Of a stretch of 64,000 bases of DNA, positions 45,366 through 55,013 are shown piece by piece. Made by a program: the position numbers and the translations under genes. Source of the stretch: Variovorax paradoxus. GTDB taxonomy: Bacteria > Pseudomonadota > Gammaproteobacteria > Burkholderiales > Burkholderiaceae_C. Position 1 is the first letter of the stretch. The number at the start of each line of letters is the position of its first letter. The stretch is taken from assembly GCF_024734665.1 (NCBI RefSeq), contig NZ_CP102931.1:5888001-5952000 (forward strand). The letters are read 5' to 3'. The notes under the pieces were generated by a model, which was not told where the DNA came from, ran no database searches, and was given only the letters and a program-made list of their open reading frames with translations.

Positions 45366-46202
45366 ATGAACGTTCTGAAAATCGCGGCCTTCTCGGATGG
45401 CGAGACGGGCGGCAACCCCGCCGGCGTCGTCATCGCCGATGCGCTGCCGCCCGCGGGGCAGATGCAGCGCGTTGCCGCCGAAGTCGGCTTTTCGGAAACC
45501 GCGTTTGCCGCCCGCGCCGATGACGGCGGCTGGCGCGTGCGCTACTTCGCCCCGCAGTCCGAAGTGCCCTTCTGCGGCCACGCAACGATCGCGCTGGGTG
45601 CCGCGCTGGCAATGCAGCAAGGCGACGGCGTATTCCCGCTGACGCTCAACAATGCGCAGATCACCGTGGAAGGCCGGCGCAGCGGCGGCTTGGTCGAGGC
45701 CGCGCTGCAGTCGCCGCCCACGCGCAGCGCCGCTGCGTCGCCCGAGCTGCTGTCCGAGGCGCTGGCCCTGTTCGGCTACGCGCGGCAAGACCTGGATTCG
45801 CGCATCCCGCCGGCCGTCGCCCATGCGGGTGCCGACCATCTGGTGCTGGCCCTGAAAAGCCGCGCGGCGCTGTCGGCGATGCACTACGAGCTGGAGGTCG
45901 GCCGTGCCCTGATGGCCCGCGCCGGACTCACGACCATCGTGCTGGTCTTTGCCGAGACCGCGCAGCTGCTGCACACGCGCAATCCTTTCGCGTCCGGCGG
46001 CGTGTACGAAGACCCCGCCACCGGCGCCGCCACGGCCGCGCTGGCCGGCTACCTGCGCGACATCGACTGGCCACACGGCGGCGCCATCGACGTGGTGCAG
46101 GGCGAAGACATGGGCATGCTGTCACGCCTGCATGCCGACATTTCGCCCACGCCAGGCAGCTCTATCCGCGTGTCGGGCACCGCGCGCATCATGCGGGCCT
46201 GA
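45366..46202 (+). CDS. PhzF-family isomerase/epimerase
   Basis: The 278-residue protein has NVLKIAAFSDGETGGNPAGVV, EVGFSETAFA with the catalytic-type glutamate (SE) and PFCGHATIALGAAL, all PhzF marks. EDPATGAATAALAGYL is the C-terminal repeat block. PhzF relatives isomerise small acids, as in phenazine synthesis, but no other phenazine gene is near. It lies 12 bases after the LysE gene. Confidence 0.9.
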   Translation: MNVLKIAAFSDGETGGNPAGVVIADALPPAGQMQRVAAEVGFSETAFAARADDGGWRVRYFAPQSEVPFCGHATIALGAALAMQQGDGVFPLTLNNAQITVEGRRSGGLVEAALQSPPTRSAAASPELLSEALALFGYARQDLDSRIPPAVAHAGADHLVLALKSRAALSAMHYELEVGRALMARAGLTTIVLVFAETAQLLHTRNPFASGGVYEDPATGAATAALAGYLRDIDWPHGGAIDVVQGEDMGMLSRLHADISPTPGSSIRVSGTARIMRA

Positions 46203-46237
46203 GTCGCCGAAGAACCAAGGAAAGAAAGAACCAAACC

Positions 46238-46879
46238 ATGCTCAACATCTGGGGCCGCATCAGTTCGATCAACGTCCGCAAGGTGGTGTGGTGCGCGCAG
46301 GAGCTCGGGCTCGACTTCCAGCGCACCGAGGCCGGCGGCAAGTTCGGCGTGGTGCAGACGCCCGAATACCTCGCGCTCAATCCGAATGCGATGGTGCCCA
46401 CCATCGACGACGGCGAAGGCGCCGAGCGCGTGACGCTCTGGGAGTCGAACGTGATCGTGCGCTACCTCTGCGCCAGGCATTCGCACGGCAACTTCTACCC
46501 GAGCGAGCTGCCCGCGCGCTTCGACGCCGAGCGCTGGATGGACTGGCAGCAGACCACGCTCAACCGCACGAGCCGCGATGCCTTCATCCAGTGGGTGCGC
46601 ACGCCGCCGTCGGAGCGCCAGAGCGCGCTCATCGAGGCGTCCGTCCGCGACAGCGAAGCGCTGTTCTCGATGCTCGACGCGCATCTTGCGAGCCAGCCGT
46701 ACATGGCCGGCCAGCGCTTCACCATGGCCGACATTCCCGTTGGCTGCGAGGCGCACCGCTGGTTCAACCTGCCGGCTGCCGAATACCGCAGGCCGAACTG
46801 GCCGAACGTCGAACGCTGGTATTCAGAACTGCTTTCCCGCCTGGGCACGCGCGGCGTGCTCGACCTCCCCCTCGAATGA
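46238..46879 (+). CDS. glutathione S-transferase
   Basis: The 213-residue protein begins MLNIWGRISSINVRKVVWCAQEL, with the serine/cysteine region used to bind glutathione. LNPNAMVPTIDD and LWESNVIVRYLC are the standard thioredoxin-fold blocks, and FTMADIPVGCEAHRW is the C-terminal helical mark. It likely joins glutathione to small electrophiles. Its stop overlaps the next start by four bases. Confidence 0.92.
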   Translation: MLNIWGRISSINVRKVVWCAQELGLDFQRTEAGGKFGVVQTPEYLALNPNAMVPTIDDGEGAERVTLWESNVIVRYLCARHSHGNFYPSELPARFDAERWMDWQQTTLNRTSRDAFIQWVRTPPSERQSALIEASVRDSEALFSMLDAHLASQPYMAGQRFTMADIPVGCEAHRWFNLPAAEYRRPNWPNVERWYSELLSRLGTRGVLDLPLE

Positions 46880-47808
46880 ATCCGATGAAATCCCGCCCCT
46901 TCAAGCAAGTCGACGTCTTCACCGCCACCGCCTACTACGGCAACCCGCTCGCGGTGGTGATCGATGGCCAGGACCTCGACGACGCCGCCATGCAGCGCTT
47001 TGCGCAGTGGACCAACCTGTCCGAAACCACCTTCCTGCTGCCGCCCACCGATCCGGCCGCCGACTACCGCGTGCGCATCTTCACGCCCGGCGGCGAGCTG
47101 CCCTTTGCCGGCCACCCGACCATCGGCAGCTGCCATGCCTGGCTGCAGGCCGGCGGCAAGCCCAAGGTTGCGGGCCTGGTGGTGCAGCAATGCGGTGCCG
47201 GCCTCGTGCCGCTGCGCCGCGACGGCGAGCGCCTGGCATTCGCCGCGCCGCCCCTGAAGCGCAGCGCCCCGAGCCCCGCGCTGCTGGCCAAGGTCGCCGG
47301 CGCGCTGGGCCTGAAAGCGCAGCAGGTCATCGCGGCGCAGGTGCTCGACAACGGTCCGGTCTGGTTCGGCCTGCTGGTGAACGACGCCGACGCCGTGCTG
47401 GCGCTGCAGCCCGACCACCGCGCCCTGAAGGAGCTGGGCGTGAAGGCCGGCGTGGCGGGCGTGCCCGCGGCGCACGACACCTCGCTGCTCATCGGCCGCT
47501 CGAACCGCGAGGCGCGCGCCTTCGGCAACCGGCCCGCGACCCCGAACGAAGACGGCGCGAAGATCGACCTCGAAGTGCGCGCCTTCGCCGAGCCCATCGG
47601 CGTGCAGGAAGACCCGGTCACCGGCAGCCTCAACGCGAGCCTGGCCGAATGGCTGATCGCCGACGGCCACATGCCCGAGCGCTACCTTGCCGCGCAGGGC
47701 CAATGCCTGGGGCGCGCGGGCCGCGTCTACATCGAGCGCGATGCCGAAGGAAAGATCTGGGTCGGCGGCGATGCCGTGACCTGCGTCGACGGCCAGGTCA
47801 CGCTGTAA
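46876..47808 (+). CDS. PhzF-family isomerase/epimerase (second copy)
   Basis: This 310-residue protein begins MNPMKSRPFKQVDVFTATAYYGNPLAVV. WTNLSETTFLL carries the catalytic glutamate and PFAGHPTIGSCHAWL the second block; VQEDPVTGSLNASLAEWL is the third. It is only moderately like the PhzF protein at 45366 (different loops and about 30 residues longer), so the two are not a recent duplicate. ATG 46876 gives an ATGA overlap with the GST; a second ATG at 46885 is possible. Confidence 0.9.
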   Translation: MNPMKSRPFKQVDVFTATAYYGNPLAVVIDGQDLDDAAMQRFAQWTNLSETTFLLPPTDPAADYRVRIFTPGGELPFAGHPTIGSCHAWLQAGGKPKVAGLVVQQCGAGLVPLRRDGERLAFAAPPLKRSAPSPALLAKVAGALGLKAQQVIAAQVLDNGPVWFGLLVNDADAVLALQPDHRALKELGVKAGVAGVPAAHDTSLLIGRSNREARAFGNRPATPNEDGAKIDLEVRAFAEPIGVQEDPVTGSLNASLAEWLIADGHMPERYLAAQGQCLGRAGRVYIERDAEGKIWVGGDAVTCVDGQVTL

Positions 47809-47829
47809 GCACAACGCCCCAGGCCCGCC

Positions 47830-48522
47830 ATGCACGCGCAGCTCGACCACCTCGTGATTGCCGCCGCCTCGCTCGCCGAGGGCGTGGCCTGGTGCGAGGC
47901 AACGCTCGGCGTCACGCCGGCCCCGGGCGGCTCGCATCCGCTGATGGGCACTCACAACCGCCTGCTGAACATCGCGAGCGACGCCTTTCCGGCGGCCTAC
48001 GCGGAAATCATCGCGATCGAGCCGGGCAAGCAGCCCTCGCGCCCCAAGACGCACCGCTGGTTCGACCTCGACGACGCCGCGCTGCAGGCCGGGCTCGCAC
48101 AGCATGGCCCGAAGCTGATTCACTTCGTCGCCCGCGTGCCCGACGCGCATGCCGCAATACGCGCGCTCGCACGCGAAGAGCATGCGCACATCGATCGCGG
48201 CCAGCTGCTCGAAGCCTCGCGCGACACGCCCGCCGGCCGGCTCGAATGGCAGATCACCGTGCGCGACGACGGCCAGCGGCTGTTCTACGGCGCACTGCCC
48301 ACGCTGATCCAGTGGGGCCCCGTGCACCCGACCGACGCCATGCCGAAGTCGGGCCTCGCCATGCGCGCGCTGCGCGCCGTGCATCCGCGCGCGCCCACGC
48401 TGGCCGCCGCGCTGTCGGCCATCGGCATGACCGGCATGGAGGTCGATGCCGGCCCGCCCAATCTCATCGCCGTGCTCGACACGCCGCGCGGCCCCGTCAC
48501 GCTCGAATCGCAAGGACTCTGA
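47830..48522 (+). CDS. VOC-superfamily (glyoxalase-like) protein
   Basis: The 230-residue protein begins MHAQLDHLVIAAASLAEGVAWCEATLG, the first beta-alpha-beta unit of a VOC fold, with LDHLV holding the metal-binding histidine. It matches the Glyoxalase_3 type. It could bind or isomerise a small molecule. The substrate is not known. It lies between a PhzF gene and a LysE gene in the same transcript. Confidence 0.83.
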   Translation: MHAQLDHLVIAAASLAEGVAWCEATLGVTPAPGGSHPLMGTHNRLLNIASDAFPAAYAEIIAIEPGKQPSRPKTHRWFDLDDAALQAGLAQHGPKLIHFVARVPDAHAAIRALAREEHAHIDRGQLLEASRDTPAGRLEWQITVRDDGQRLFYGALPTLIQWGPVHPTDAMPKSGLAMRALRAVHPRAPTLAAALSAIGMTGMEVDAGPPNLIAVLDTPRGPVTLESQGL

Positions 48523-48530
48523 CCCCGATC

Positions 48531-49163
48531 ATGCTGAGCCTCACTGAAATCGCCTGGTTCGCCCTCGCCTCGCTGCTGCTGGCGCTCACGCCGGGGCCGA
48601 ACATGATCTATTGCGTCTCGCGCACGCTGGTGCAGGGCCGACGCGCCGGGCTCATCTCGCTGGGCGGCGTGCTGCTGGCGTTTCTGGCGCACCTGTTCGC
48701 CGCGGCGCTCGGGCTCACCGCGCTGCTGCTGGCCGTGCCGCTGGCCTTCGACGCGATCCGCATCGCTGGCGCGGCCTACCTGCTGTGGCTCGCATGGCAG
48801 GCGGTCAGGCCTGGAGGCAATGCACCTTTCGAGGCGCGCGCACTGCCGGCCGACCCGCCGGGCAAGCTGTTCCGCATGGGCTTTCTCACGAACCTGCTGA
48901 ACCCGAAGGTGGCGATGTTCTATCTCTCATTCTTTCCGCAGTTCATTCACCCAGAGCGCGGCTCGGTGCTGCTGCAGAGCCTGCAGCTGGGCATCGCGCA
49001 GATGGCAACCAGCGCCGTGGTCAACACGGTGATGATCGTCGGCGCCGCCAGCATCACGGCCGTGCTGTCGCAAAGCGCGGGCTGGCTGCGCGCGCAGCGC
49101 TACATCATGGGCAGCGTGCTGGCCGCGCTGGCCGTTCGCGTGGCACTCACCGAACGCAAGTAA
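48531..49163 (+). CDS. LysE-family exporter
   Basis: The 210-residue membrane protein begins MLSLTEIAWFALASLLLALTPGPNMIYCVSR, with the family TPGPN motif. FLTNLLNPKVAMFYLSFFPQF is the second conserved block. It has about six helices. It is the third LysE gene of the stretch and stands 9 bases before the threonine dehydratase, so threonine or a related amino acid is a possible substrate. Confidence 0.9.
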   Translation: MLSLTEIAWFALASLLLALTPGPNMIYCVSRTLVQGRRAGLISLGGVLLAFLAHLFAAALGLTALLLAVPLAFDAIRIAGAAYLLWLAWQAVRPGGNAPFEARALPADPPGKLFRMGFLTNLLNPKVAMFYLSFFPQFIHPERGSVLLQSLQLGIAQMATSAVVNTVMIVGAASITAVLSQSAGWLRAQRYIMGSVLAALAVRVALTERK

Positions 49164-49172
49164 GGACATCCC

Positions 49173-50195
49173 GTGAAGTTCACCCGCGAAGAAATCGAAG
49201 CCGCGCGGCGCACCGTGCATGCGGCCATGCCGCCCACTCCGCAGTACGCCTGGCCGTTGCTCTCGCAGCGCCTCGGTGCCACCGTGTGGGCCAAGCACGA
49301 GAACCACACTCCGGCCGGCGCCTTCAAGATCCGCAGCGGCCTGACCTACTTCGAAACCCTGGCGCGCGAGCAGCCCGGAGTGCGCCACGCCATCAGCGCC
49401 ACGCGCGGCAACCACGGCCAGTCGGTCGGCTTCGCCACGCGGCGCCACGGGCTGGCCGCGACCATCGTGGTGCCGCACGGCAATTCGACCGAGAAGAACG
49501 CCGCGATGCGCGCGCTCGGCGTCACGCTGGTCGAGCATGGCGACGACTTCCAGGCGGCTTCAGAACACGCTGCCGTGCTGGCCGAGCGCGACGGCCTGCA
49601 CCGGGTGCCTTCGTTCCATCGCGAACTGGTGCGCGGCGTTTCGACTGCGTATGTGGAGTTCTTCGACGCGTTGAAAGACACCCCGCCCGACGTGCTGTTC
49701 GTGCCCATCGGCCTGGGCTCCGGCTTTGCCGCCGCGGCGGCGGCGCGCGCGCATTGCGGCGTGTCGACCAAGCTCATCGGCGTGGTGTCGGCGCATGCCA
49801 CGGCGTATCGCGATTCCTTCCGCGCCGGCAAGCCGGTCGAGTCGCCCGTCACCACGCGGCTGGCCGACGGCATGGCCTGCCGCGTCCCGGTGCCCGAATC
49901 GGTCCAGGTGATCCTGCGCGAAGCCGACGACGTGGTCACCGTCACCGACGACGAGATCGCCGAGGCCATGCGCATCCTGTTCAGCGACACGCACAACGTG
50001 GCCGAAGGCGCGGGTGCAGCCGCGCTGGCCGCCGCGCTCCAGCAGCAGGAACGCTGGCACGGCAAGACGGTGGGTGTGTGCGTGAGCGGCGGCAATGTCG
50101 ACACCGGCATGTTCGCCAGCGTGCTCGGGCGCAACGCGTCCTGGCGCCCTCTTCCCTACAGCATCGACTCGGGAATCACGAGCGACTGCAGGTAG
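49173..50195 (+). CDS. threonine/serine dehydratase, PLP-dependent
   Basis: The 340-residue enzyme starts at a GTG (AAGGACATCCC is the ribosome-site region). KHENHTPAGAFKIRSG has the PLP lysine, SATRGNHGQS the substrate loop and PIGLGSGFAAAAAA the glycine-rich phosphate loop. The C-terminal regulatory ACT domain of biosynthetic IlvA is absent, so it is a short, probably catabolic form. The last 40 bases overlap the convergent phospholipase D gene. Confidence 0.88.
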   Translation: MKFTREEIEAARRTVHAAMPPTPQYAWPLLSQRLGATVWAKHENHTPAGAFKIRSGLTYFETLAREQPGVRHAISATRGNHGQSVGFATRRHGLAATIVVPHGNSTEKNAAMRALGVTLVEHGDDFQAASEHAAVLAERDGLHRVPSFHRELVRGVSTAYVEFFDALKDTPPDVLFVPIGLGSGFAAAAAARAHCGVSTKLIGVVSAHATAYRDSFRAGKPVESPVTTRLADGMACRVPVPESVQVILREADDVVTVTDDEIAEAMRILFSDTHNVAEGAGAAALAAALQQQERWHGKTVGVCVSGGNVDTGMFASVLGRNASWRPLPYSIDSGITSDCR

Positions 50196-51772
50196 AGCTT
50201 CGCGCGCGTCGCCAGGTCGGCGCCGGGCTCCTCGTCGGTCACCTTGACCGGCTGGTCGCCGTCCACGCGCCACCATTCCAGCTCGCTGTCGCTGCCCGGC
50301 TTGAGGCGCACCTGGAAGGCCGAGTGCTGCATGAGTTCGCCGAAGAAGGCGCGCGCTTCCTCGGCCAGCGCGGGGCAATCGATGCGCAGGCCGAACTCGG
50401 TGTTCAGCGCGTCCGAGCGCGGGTCCATGTTGACCGAGCCCAGGAAGAGGGTCTTCCTGTCGATCACGAGCGCCTTGGTGTGCAGCCGCACCTGCGTGCC
50501 TGCTCCGATGCTGCCGACGAACAGCGCGCGGCCCGCGTTCGGGTGGATCTCGTAGATCTGCATGCCGTCGCCCAGCAGCCGGGCGCGGTAGCGGCGGTAG
50601 CCGGTGTGCACCACCGGCTCGTCGGTGGCGGCCAGCGAGTTGGTTATGAGCGTCTGGCGGATGCCCCGCGCCGCGTTGCGGCGCATGCCTTCGAGCGCCG
50701 CCGGGCCGGGCACGAAGTACGGCGACGAGGTGATGATCTCGGACTGCGCCTGCTGCGCCGCCTCGCCCAGCAGGCGGCGGCTGGTGTCGATGAGCGCGCC
50801 GCTCGGCAGGCGCTGCGTCTCCGCCTGGCCCCAGGCCTTGGCCGGCGAATCGGCAAAGGCCTGCGCGCGACCGAACGCGAGCTTCACATGGCCCGCCTGC
50901 AGCTCGTCGCCGAGGGTGACGCGGCCCAAGGGATCGACAGTGCGGAACGGCACCGGTTCGGGCGTGTCTGCCCCGTCCACCCGCGCGTCGAAGGCCCGGC
51001 GCACGGCTTCTATGTCGCCCGACGGGTGCAGCACTGACGCCGCGGTGCGCACCTGCGGCGCGTTCCAGTACTCGTCGAAGATGCTCGCCATCTGCGGCAG
51101 CACGGCGCCGGCCACCAGCACGTCGTAGTCGAAGAAGTTGTCGTCGGTGTCGCGCATGAAATAGACGTCGCCGAGGTTGCGTCCGCCAGCCACGGCCAGC
51201 ATGCCGTCCGCCACGAACAGCTTGTTGTGCATGCGGCGGTTGACCCGCGAGAAGTCGAACAGCGCGAGGCCGAAGCGGGTGGCCATGCCGCCGCGCGTGG
51301 GAAAGGGATTGAAGATGCGCACTTCCACGTTCGGATAGGCGCCCAGGCCCTCGAGCAGCGGCCCGATGTCTTCCGTGTAGAGATCGTCCACGAGCAGCCG
51401 CACGCGCACGCCGCGCTGGGCCGCGTTGCGCAGCTCCCGCAGCACCAGCCGACCGGTCGCGTCGTCGTGCAGGTGGTAGTACTGCAGGTCGAGCGAGCGT
51501 TGCGCGCCGCGCAGCAGCACGAGGCGGGTGTCCATGCTGGCAAGGCCCAGCATCAGGCGAAAGCCGCTGGCTCCAGGCTCTGCCCCCTCCATCGACGCGG
51601 TGGCGATCCGGTCGAGCGGCGTGGCGGGGCCCTGCACGGGCAGCGAGGTGCTGGCGGTGCGCGGCCCTTCCTCGGAAAGCGTCGCGCATCCGGCGAGCGA
51701 CAGGGCAACACAGGCCGCCGCGGCCAGAAGGAGCTTGCGGGTCAGTGCGACAAAAGAGACTGCGGCAGGCAT
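50156..51772 (-). CDS. phospholipase D-family lipoprotein (cardiolipin-synthase-like)
   Basis: The 538-residue protein begins MPAAVSFVALTRKLLLAAAACVALSLAGC, a lipoprotein signal with an LAGC lipobox. Two HKD motifs are present: RMHNKLFVADGM and RLHTKALVIDRK. The first is followed by GGRNLGDVYF, the second by GSVNMDPRS. This fits the ClsC/YmdC group or outer-membrane phospholipase D lipoproteins. It may make cardiolipin or cut phospholipids in the periplasm. It starts 11 bases after the stop of the aldehyde oxidoreductase large subunit. Confidence 0.87.
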   Translation of the reverse strand: MPAAVSFVALTRKLLLAAAACVALSLAGCATLSEEGPRTASTSLPVQGPATPLDRIATASMEGAEPGASGFRLMLGLASMDTRLVLLRGAQRSLDLQYYHLHDDATGRLVLRELRNAAQRGVRVRLLVDDLYTEDIGPLLEGLGAYPNVEVRIFNPFPTRGGMATRFGLALFDFSRVNRRMHNKLFVADGMLAVAGGRNLGDVYFMRDTDDNFFDYDVLVAGAVLPQMASIFDEYWNAPQVRTAASVLHPSGDIEAVRRAFDARVDGADTPEPVPFRTVDPLGRVTLGDELQAGHVKLAFGRAQAFADSPAKAWGQAETQRLPSGALIDTSRRLLGEAAQQAQSEIITSSPYFVPGPAALEGMRRNAARGIRQTLITNSLAATDEPVVHTGYRRYRARLLGDGMQIYEIHPNAGRALFVGSIGAGTQVRLHTKALVIDRKTLFLGSVNMDPRSDALNTEFGLRIDCPALAEEARAFFGELMQHSAFQVRLKPGSDSELEWWRVDGDQPVKVTDEEPGADLATRAKLYLQSLVIPESML

Positions 51773-51783
51773 GGCGGTGCCAT

Positions 51784-54012
51784 TCAAGCACGCATCGGCA
51801 GCCCGGGCAGCAGTTTGTCGAGCGTGATCGGGTAGTTCCGCACGCGCACGCCGGTGGCGTTGTAGATCGCGTTCGCCACCGCCGCGCCCGAGCCGCAAGT
51901 GCCCAGCTCGCCGATGCCCTTCGACTTGATCGGACTCGCGAGATCGTCGGCGTCCTGCAGATACACGGCGTCGATGTCCGGAATGTCGGCGTGCACCGGC
52001 ACCAGGTACTCGGCCATGTCGTGGTTGACGAAGTAGCCGTGGTGCACGTCGACCACTGCCTCTTCCGTGAGCGCCGCGCCCACGCCGAACACCATGCCGC
52101 CGATGGCCTGGCTGCGCGCGGTCTTCATGTTGAGGATGCGGCCCGCCGCGAACACGCCGAGCATGCGGCGCACGCGCGTCTCGCCGGTGTCGATGTCCAC
52201 CCCCACCTCGCAGAAGTGGGCGCCGAACGCGGCCTGCGCGTAGCGGCGGTGCAGGTCGCCGGGCTCGACATTGCCGAGCACGCTGAGGCCTTCCGCGCCG
52301 GCCAGCGCGCCGAGCTCGTGCGAGCGGCGCCCAAGGGCGATGCGGCCGCGCTCGAAGCGCGCCTTCTGCGCGTCGAAGCCGGCACGCTCGGCGAGCAGGC
52401 GGCACAGCTGCTGGCAGCCATCGAAGACCGAGGCGCCGGCGCTCGACGCGCCTATCGAGGCGATCGAGCCCGCGCCCATGGGAAACGCGGTGTCGCCGAG
52501 CCGCACGCCGATACGGTCCATCGGAATGCCCGTCATCTCGGCCGCGATCTGCGCCAGCACGGTGTAGGTGCCGGTGCCGATGTCGGTCATCGACGTCTCG
52601 ATCAACAGCCGGCCCTGCGCGTCGAGGCTCAGCTTCGCGCTCGACGGCCGCACCGAGTGGTGGTGGATGGCGCTGGCCACGCCCATGCCGACCAGCCAGC
52701 GGCCATCGCGCACCCGCCCCGGCATGGGGCTTCTCTTCGCCCAGCCGAAACGCTGCGCGCCTTCTCGCAGACACTCGACCAGCTTGCGCCCCGAGTAAGG
52801 GCGCGATGGCCCGCGTTCAGGGTCGTGCTGGCTGTCGTTGAGGATGCGCAGCTGCACCGGGTCGATGCGCAGCTTCTCGGCGAGTTCGTCGAGCGCCACC
52901 TCGAAGGCCAGCTGGCCGCTGGCAGTGGCGGGTGCGCGCATGGCCGCGGCCTCGGGCAGGTCGAGCGCGGCCAGGCGGTGCGCCGTCATGCGGTTGGGGG
53001 CGGCGTAGAGCAGGCGCGTCTGGCGCGATGCGCCCTCGTAGTAGTTGCGGCCCGGCAGGTTGCTGGTCCAGGTCTCGTGGCCGATGGCGGTGAGCCGGCC
53101 GTCGGGCGTGGCGCCGAGCCGCACGCGCTGGATGGTCGCTGCGCGGCGCGTCGTGTGGTTGAGCAGTTGCTCGCGCGCCAGCGCCGTCTTCACCGGCCGG
53201 CGCAGTTCGCGCGCCGCGAAGGCGGAGAGCACCGCGTCCGCATGCGTGCGCAGCTTGGAGCCGAAGCCGCCGCCGACGAAGGCCGAGACCACGCGCACCT
53301 GCGCGACCGGCACGTCCAGCATGGCAGCCACGTCGCCTGCGGCCCAGTTCGGCATCTGGTGCGATGTGTAGAGCGTGAGGCGGTCGCCGTCCCAGCGCGC
53401 GGTGGTGGCCTGCGGCTCCATCATCGCGGGATGCTGGTCGGGCGTGGTGTAGGTCGCATCGAGCGTGACGGGCGCGGCGTCGAATGCGCCCTGGAAGTCG
53501 CCCACCGCCGTGTCGGCCGCGCTCTCGCTGCCTGCGCTCGGGTCGTCGCCGGGCTTGGGGGCGCTCGCCTGCGCGGCCGCAAGATCGAAGCGCCCCGCGC
53601 TGCGCTCGTAGTCGATGCGGATCATGAACGCGGCCGCGCGCGCCTGTTCGAAGGTCTGCGCCACCACGAAAGCCACCGCCTGGCCGTGCTGCTGCACTTC
53701 GGGCCCTGAAAGCTGCGACACCACGTTGGCGCGCCCCTTCGGCACCATGCGCGGAACGTTCGCGTAGGTGTAGACCAGCAGCACGCCCGGCGCGCGCTGC
53801 GCCTCGGCGGTGTCGATGCGCGTGATGCGGCCCTTGGCGATGCCGGCGAGCACGACCCAGCCGTAGGCGGCATCGGGTACTTCGTCGTGGCACTCGTAGC
53901 TGTAGTGCGCGCGGCCGCTGACCTTGAGCGGCCCGTCGATGCGGTCCAGCGGGCGGCCAAGCACGCGCTCGCGGTCCAGGGCGCTCGGCCCTGCGGCTTC
54001 GGTGAATTGCAT
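51784..54012 (-). CDS. paoC: aldehyde oxidoreductase molybdenum-binding subunit
   Basis: The 742-residue protein begins MQFTEAAGPSALDRERVLGRPLDRIDGPLKVSGRAHY, typical of PaoC/YagR. FVGGGFGSKLRTHADAVL and EAAAMRAPATASGQLAFE are molybdopterin-binding blocks, and KGIGELGTCGSGAAVANAIYNATG has the catalytic glutamate. It is the large subunit of a periplasmic heterotrimer that oxidises aromatic and other aldehydes to acids. The PaoD maturation protein that normally follows is missing here. Confidence 0.92.
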   Translation of the reverse strand: MQFTEAAGPSALDRERVLGRPLDRIDGPLKVSGRAHYSYECHDEVPDAAYGWVVLAGIAKGRITRIDTAEAQRAPGVLLVYTYANVPRMVPKGRANVVSQLSGPEVQQHGQAVAFVVAQTFEQARAAAFMIRIDYERSAGRFDLAAAQASAPKPGDDPSAGSESAADTAVGDFQGAFDAAPVTLDATYTTPDQHPAMMEPQATTARWDGDRLTLYTSHQMPNWAAGDVAAMLDVPVAQVRVVSAFVGGGFGSKLRTHADAVLSAFAARELRRPVKTALAREQLLNHTTRRAATIQRVRLGATPDGRLTAIGHETWTSNLPGRNYYEGASRQTRLLYAAPNRMTAHRLAALDLPEAAAMRAPATASGQLAFEVALDELAEKLRIDPVQLRILNDSQHDPERGPSRPYSGRKLVECLREGAQRFGWAKRSPMPGRVRDGRWLVGMGVASAIHHHSVRPSSAKLSLDAQGRLLIETSMTDIGTGTYTVLAQIAAEMTGIPMDRIGVRLGDTAFPMGAGSIASIGASSAGASVFDGCQQLCRLLAERAGFDAQKARFERGRIALGRRSHELGALAGAEGLSVLGNVEPGDLHRRYAQAAFGAHFCEVGVDIDTGETRVRRMLGVFAAGRILNMKTARSQAIGGMVFGVGAALTEEAVVDVHHGYFVNHDMAEYLVPVHADIPDIDAVYLQDADDLASPIKSKGIGELGTCGSGAAVANAIYNATGVRVRNYPITLDKLLPGLPMRA

Positions 54013-54026
54013 GGTGCCTGCTCCCT

Positions 54027-55013
54027 TCAGGTGGTTGCGATCGCCTGCGCCAGCGTGGCGTGCAGGGTGCGGCGCAACAGCGGAATCTTGAAATCGTTGT
54101 GCCCGTGGCCACGCGCGTCGGCCAGCAGCAGGTCGGCAACCGCATCGCTTGCCTGCGCGCCGCCGTCGGTGCCGATCAATCGCCGCTCGGCTTCCTCGTT
54201 GCGCCACGGCTTCGCGGCCAGGCCGCCGAAGGCCAGGCGTGCGGCGGTCACCGTGCGGCCCTCGCGCACCACCACGGCCGCGACCGAGACCAGCGCGAAG
54301 GCATAAGACGCGCGGTCGCGCACCTTGCGGTAGAGCTGCACGCCGCCCAGCGGTGGCGGCAGGGTCACGCCGGTGATCAGCTCGTCCGGTGCCAGCACGG
54401 TCTCGACCTCGGGCGTGCTGCCCGGCAGGCGATGCAGCTCGGCAATGGGTATGCGGCGCACGGCACCGCTGGCCGACACGGTCTCCACCTGCGCATCGAG
54501 CGCGCGCAGCGCCACCGCCATGTCGGACGAATGCACCGAGATGCACTGCGCGCTCGCGCCGAGGATCGCGTGGATGCGGTTGAAGCCTTCCATGGCCGCG
54601 CAACCGCTGCCCGGCGTGCGCTTGTTGCAGGGCTTGGTCGTGTCGTAGAAGTAGAAGCAGCGCGTGCGCTGCAGCAGGTTGCCGGCCGTGGTCGCCTTGT
54701 TGCGCAACTGCGCGCTGGCGCCGGACAGCAAGGCGCGCGACAGCAGCGGATGGCCGCGCCGCACGCGCGCATCGGCGGCGAGGTCGCTGTTGCGCACCAG
54801 CGCGCCGATCTTCAGCCCGCCGTCGGGCAGGGCCTCGATGCGGTCGAGCCCCAGGCGGTTGATGTCGATCAGGTGCGTGGGCTGCTCGATGTCGAGCTTC
54901 ATCAGGTCCAGCAGGTTGGTGCCGCCCGCGATGAAGCGCGCGCCCGGATGCTGCTGCATTGCCAGCGCCGCGGCGGCCGGCGTGGCGGCGCGCTCAAAGG
55001 TGAAGGCTCTCAT
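54027..55013 (-). CDS. paoB: aldehyde oxidoreductase FAD subunit
   Basis: The 328-residue protein begins [33 protein letters not shown] is the FAD loop. [25 protein letters not shown] and the second cysteine block form the [4Fe-4S]-binding insertion of PaoB, which most xanthine dehydrogenase relatives lack. The start overlaps the paoA stop by four bases. Confidence 0.92.
   Translation of the reverse strand: MRAFTFERAATPAAAALAMQQHPGARFIAGGTNLLDLMKLDIEQPTHLIDINRLGLDRIEALPDGGLKIGALVRNSDLAADARVRRGHPLLSRALLSGASAQLRNKATTAGNLLQRTRCFYFYDTTKPCNKRTPGSGCAAMEGFNRIHAILGASAQCISVHSSDMAVALRALDAQVETVSASGAVRRIPIAELHRLPGSTPEVETVLAPDELITGVTLPPPLGGVQLYRKVRDRASYAFALVSVAAVVVREGRTVTAARLAFGGLAAKPWRNEEAERRLIGTDGGAQASDAVADLLLADARGHGHNDFKIPLLRRTLHATLAQAIATT

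Noticed and set aside
46578..49163. An 861-codon open frame on the plus strand
   Set aside because: Only the last part from 48531 is a real LysE gene. The earlier part is off-frame with the GST, PhzF and VOC genes.
48611..51037. An 808-codon plus-strand frame
   Set aside because: It is the shadow of the LysE gene, the threonine dehydratase and the antisense of the phospholipase D gene. No family motif is seen.
51745..53709. A 654-codon plus-strand frame opposite paoC
   Set aside because: High-GC antisense frame. The minus-strand product has all the motifs of PaoC.
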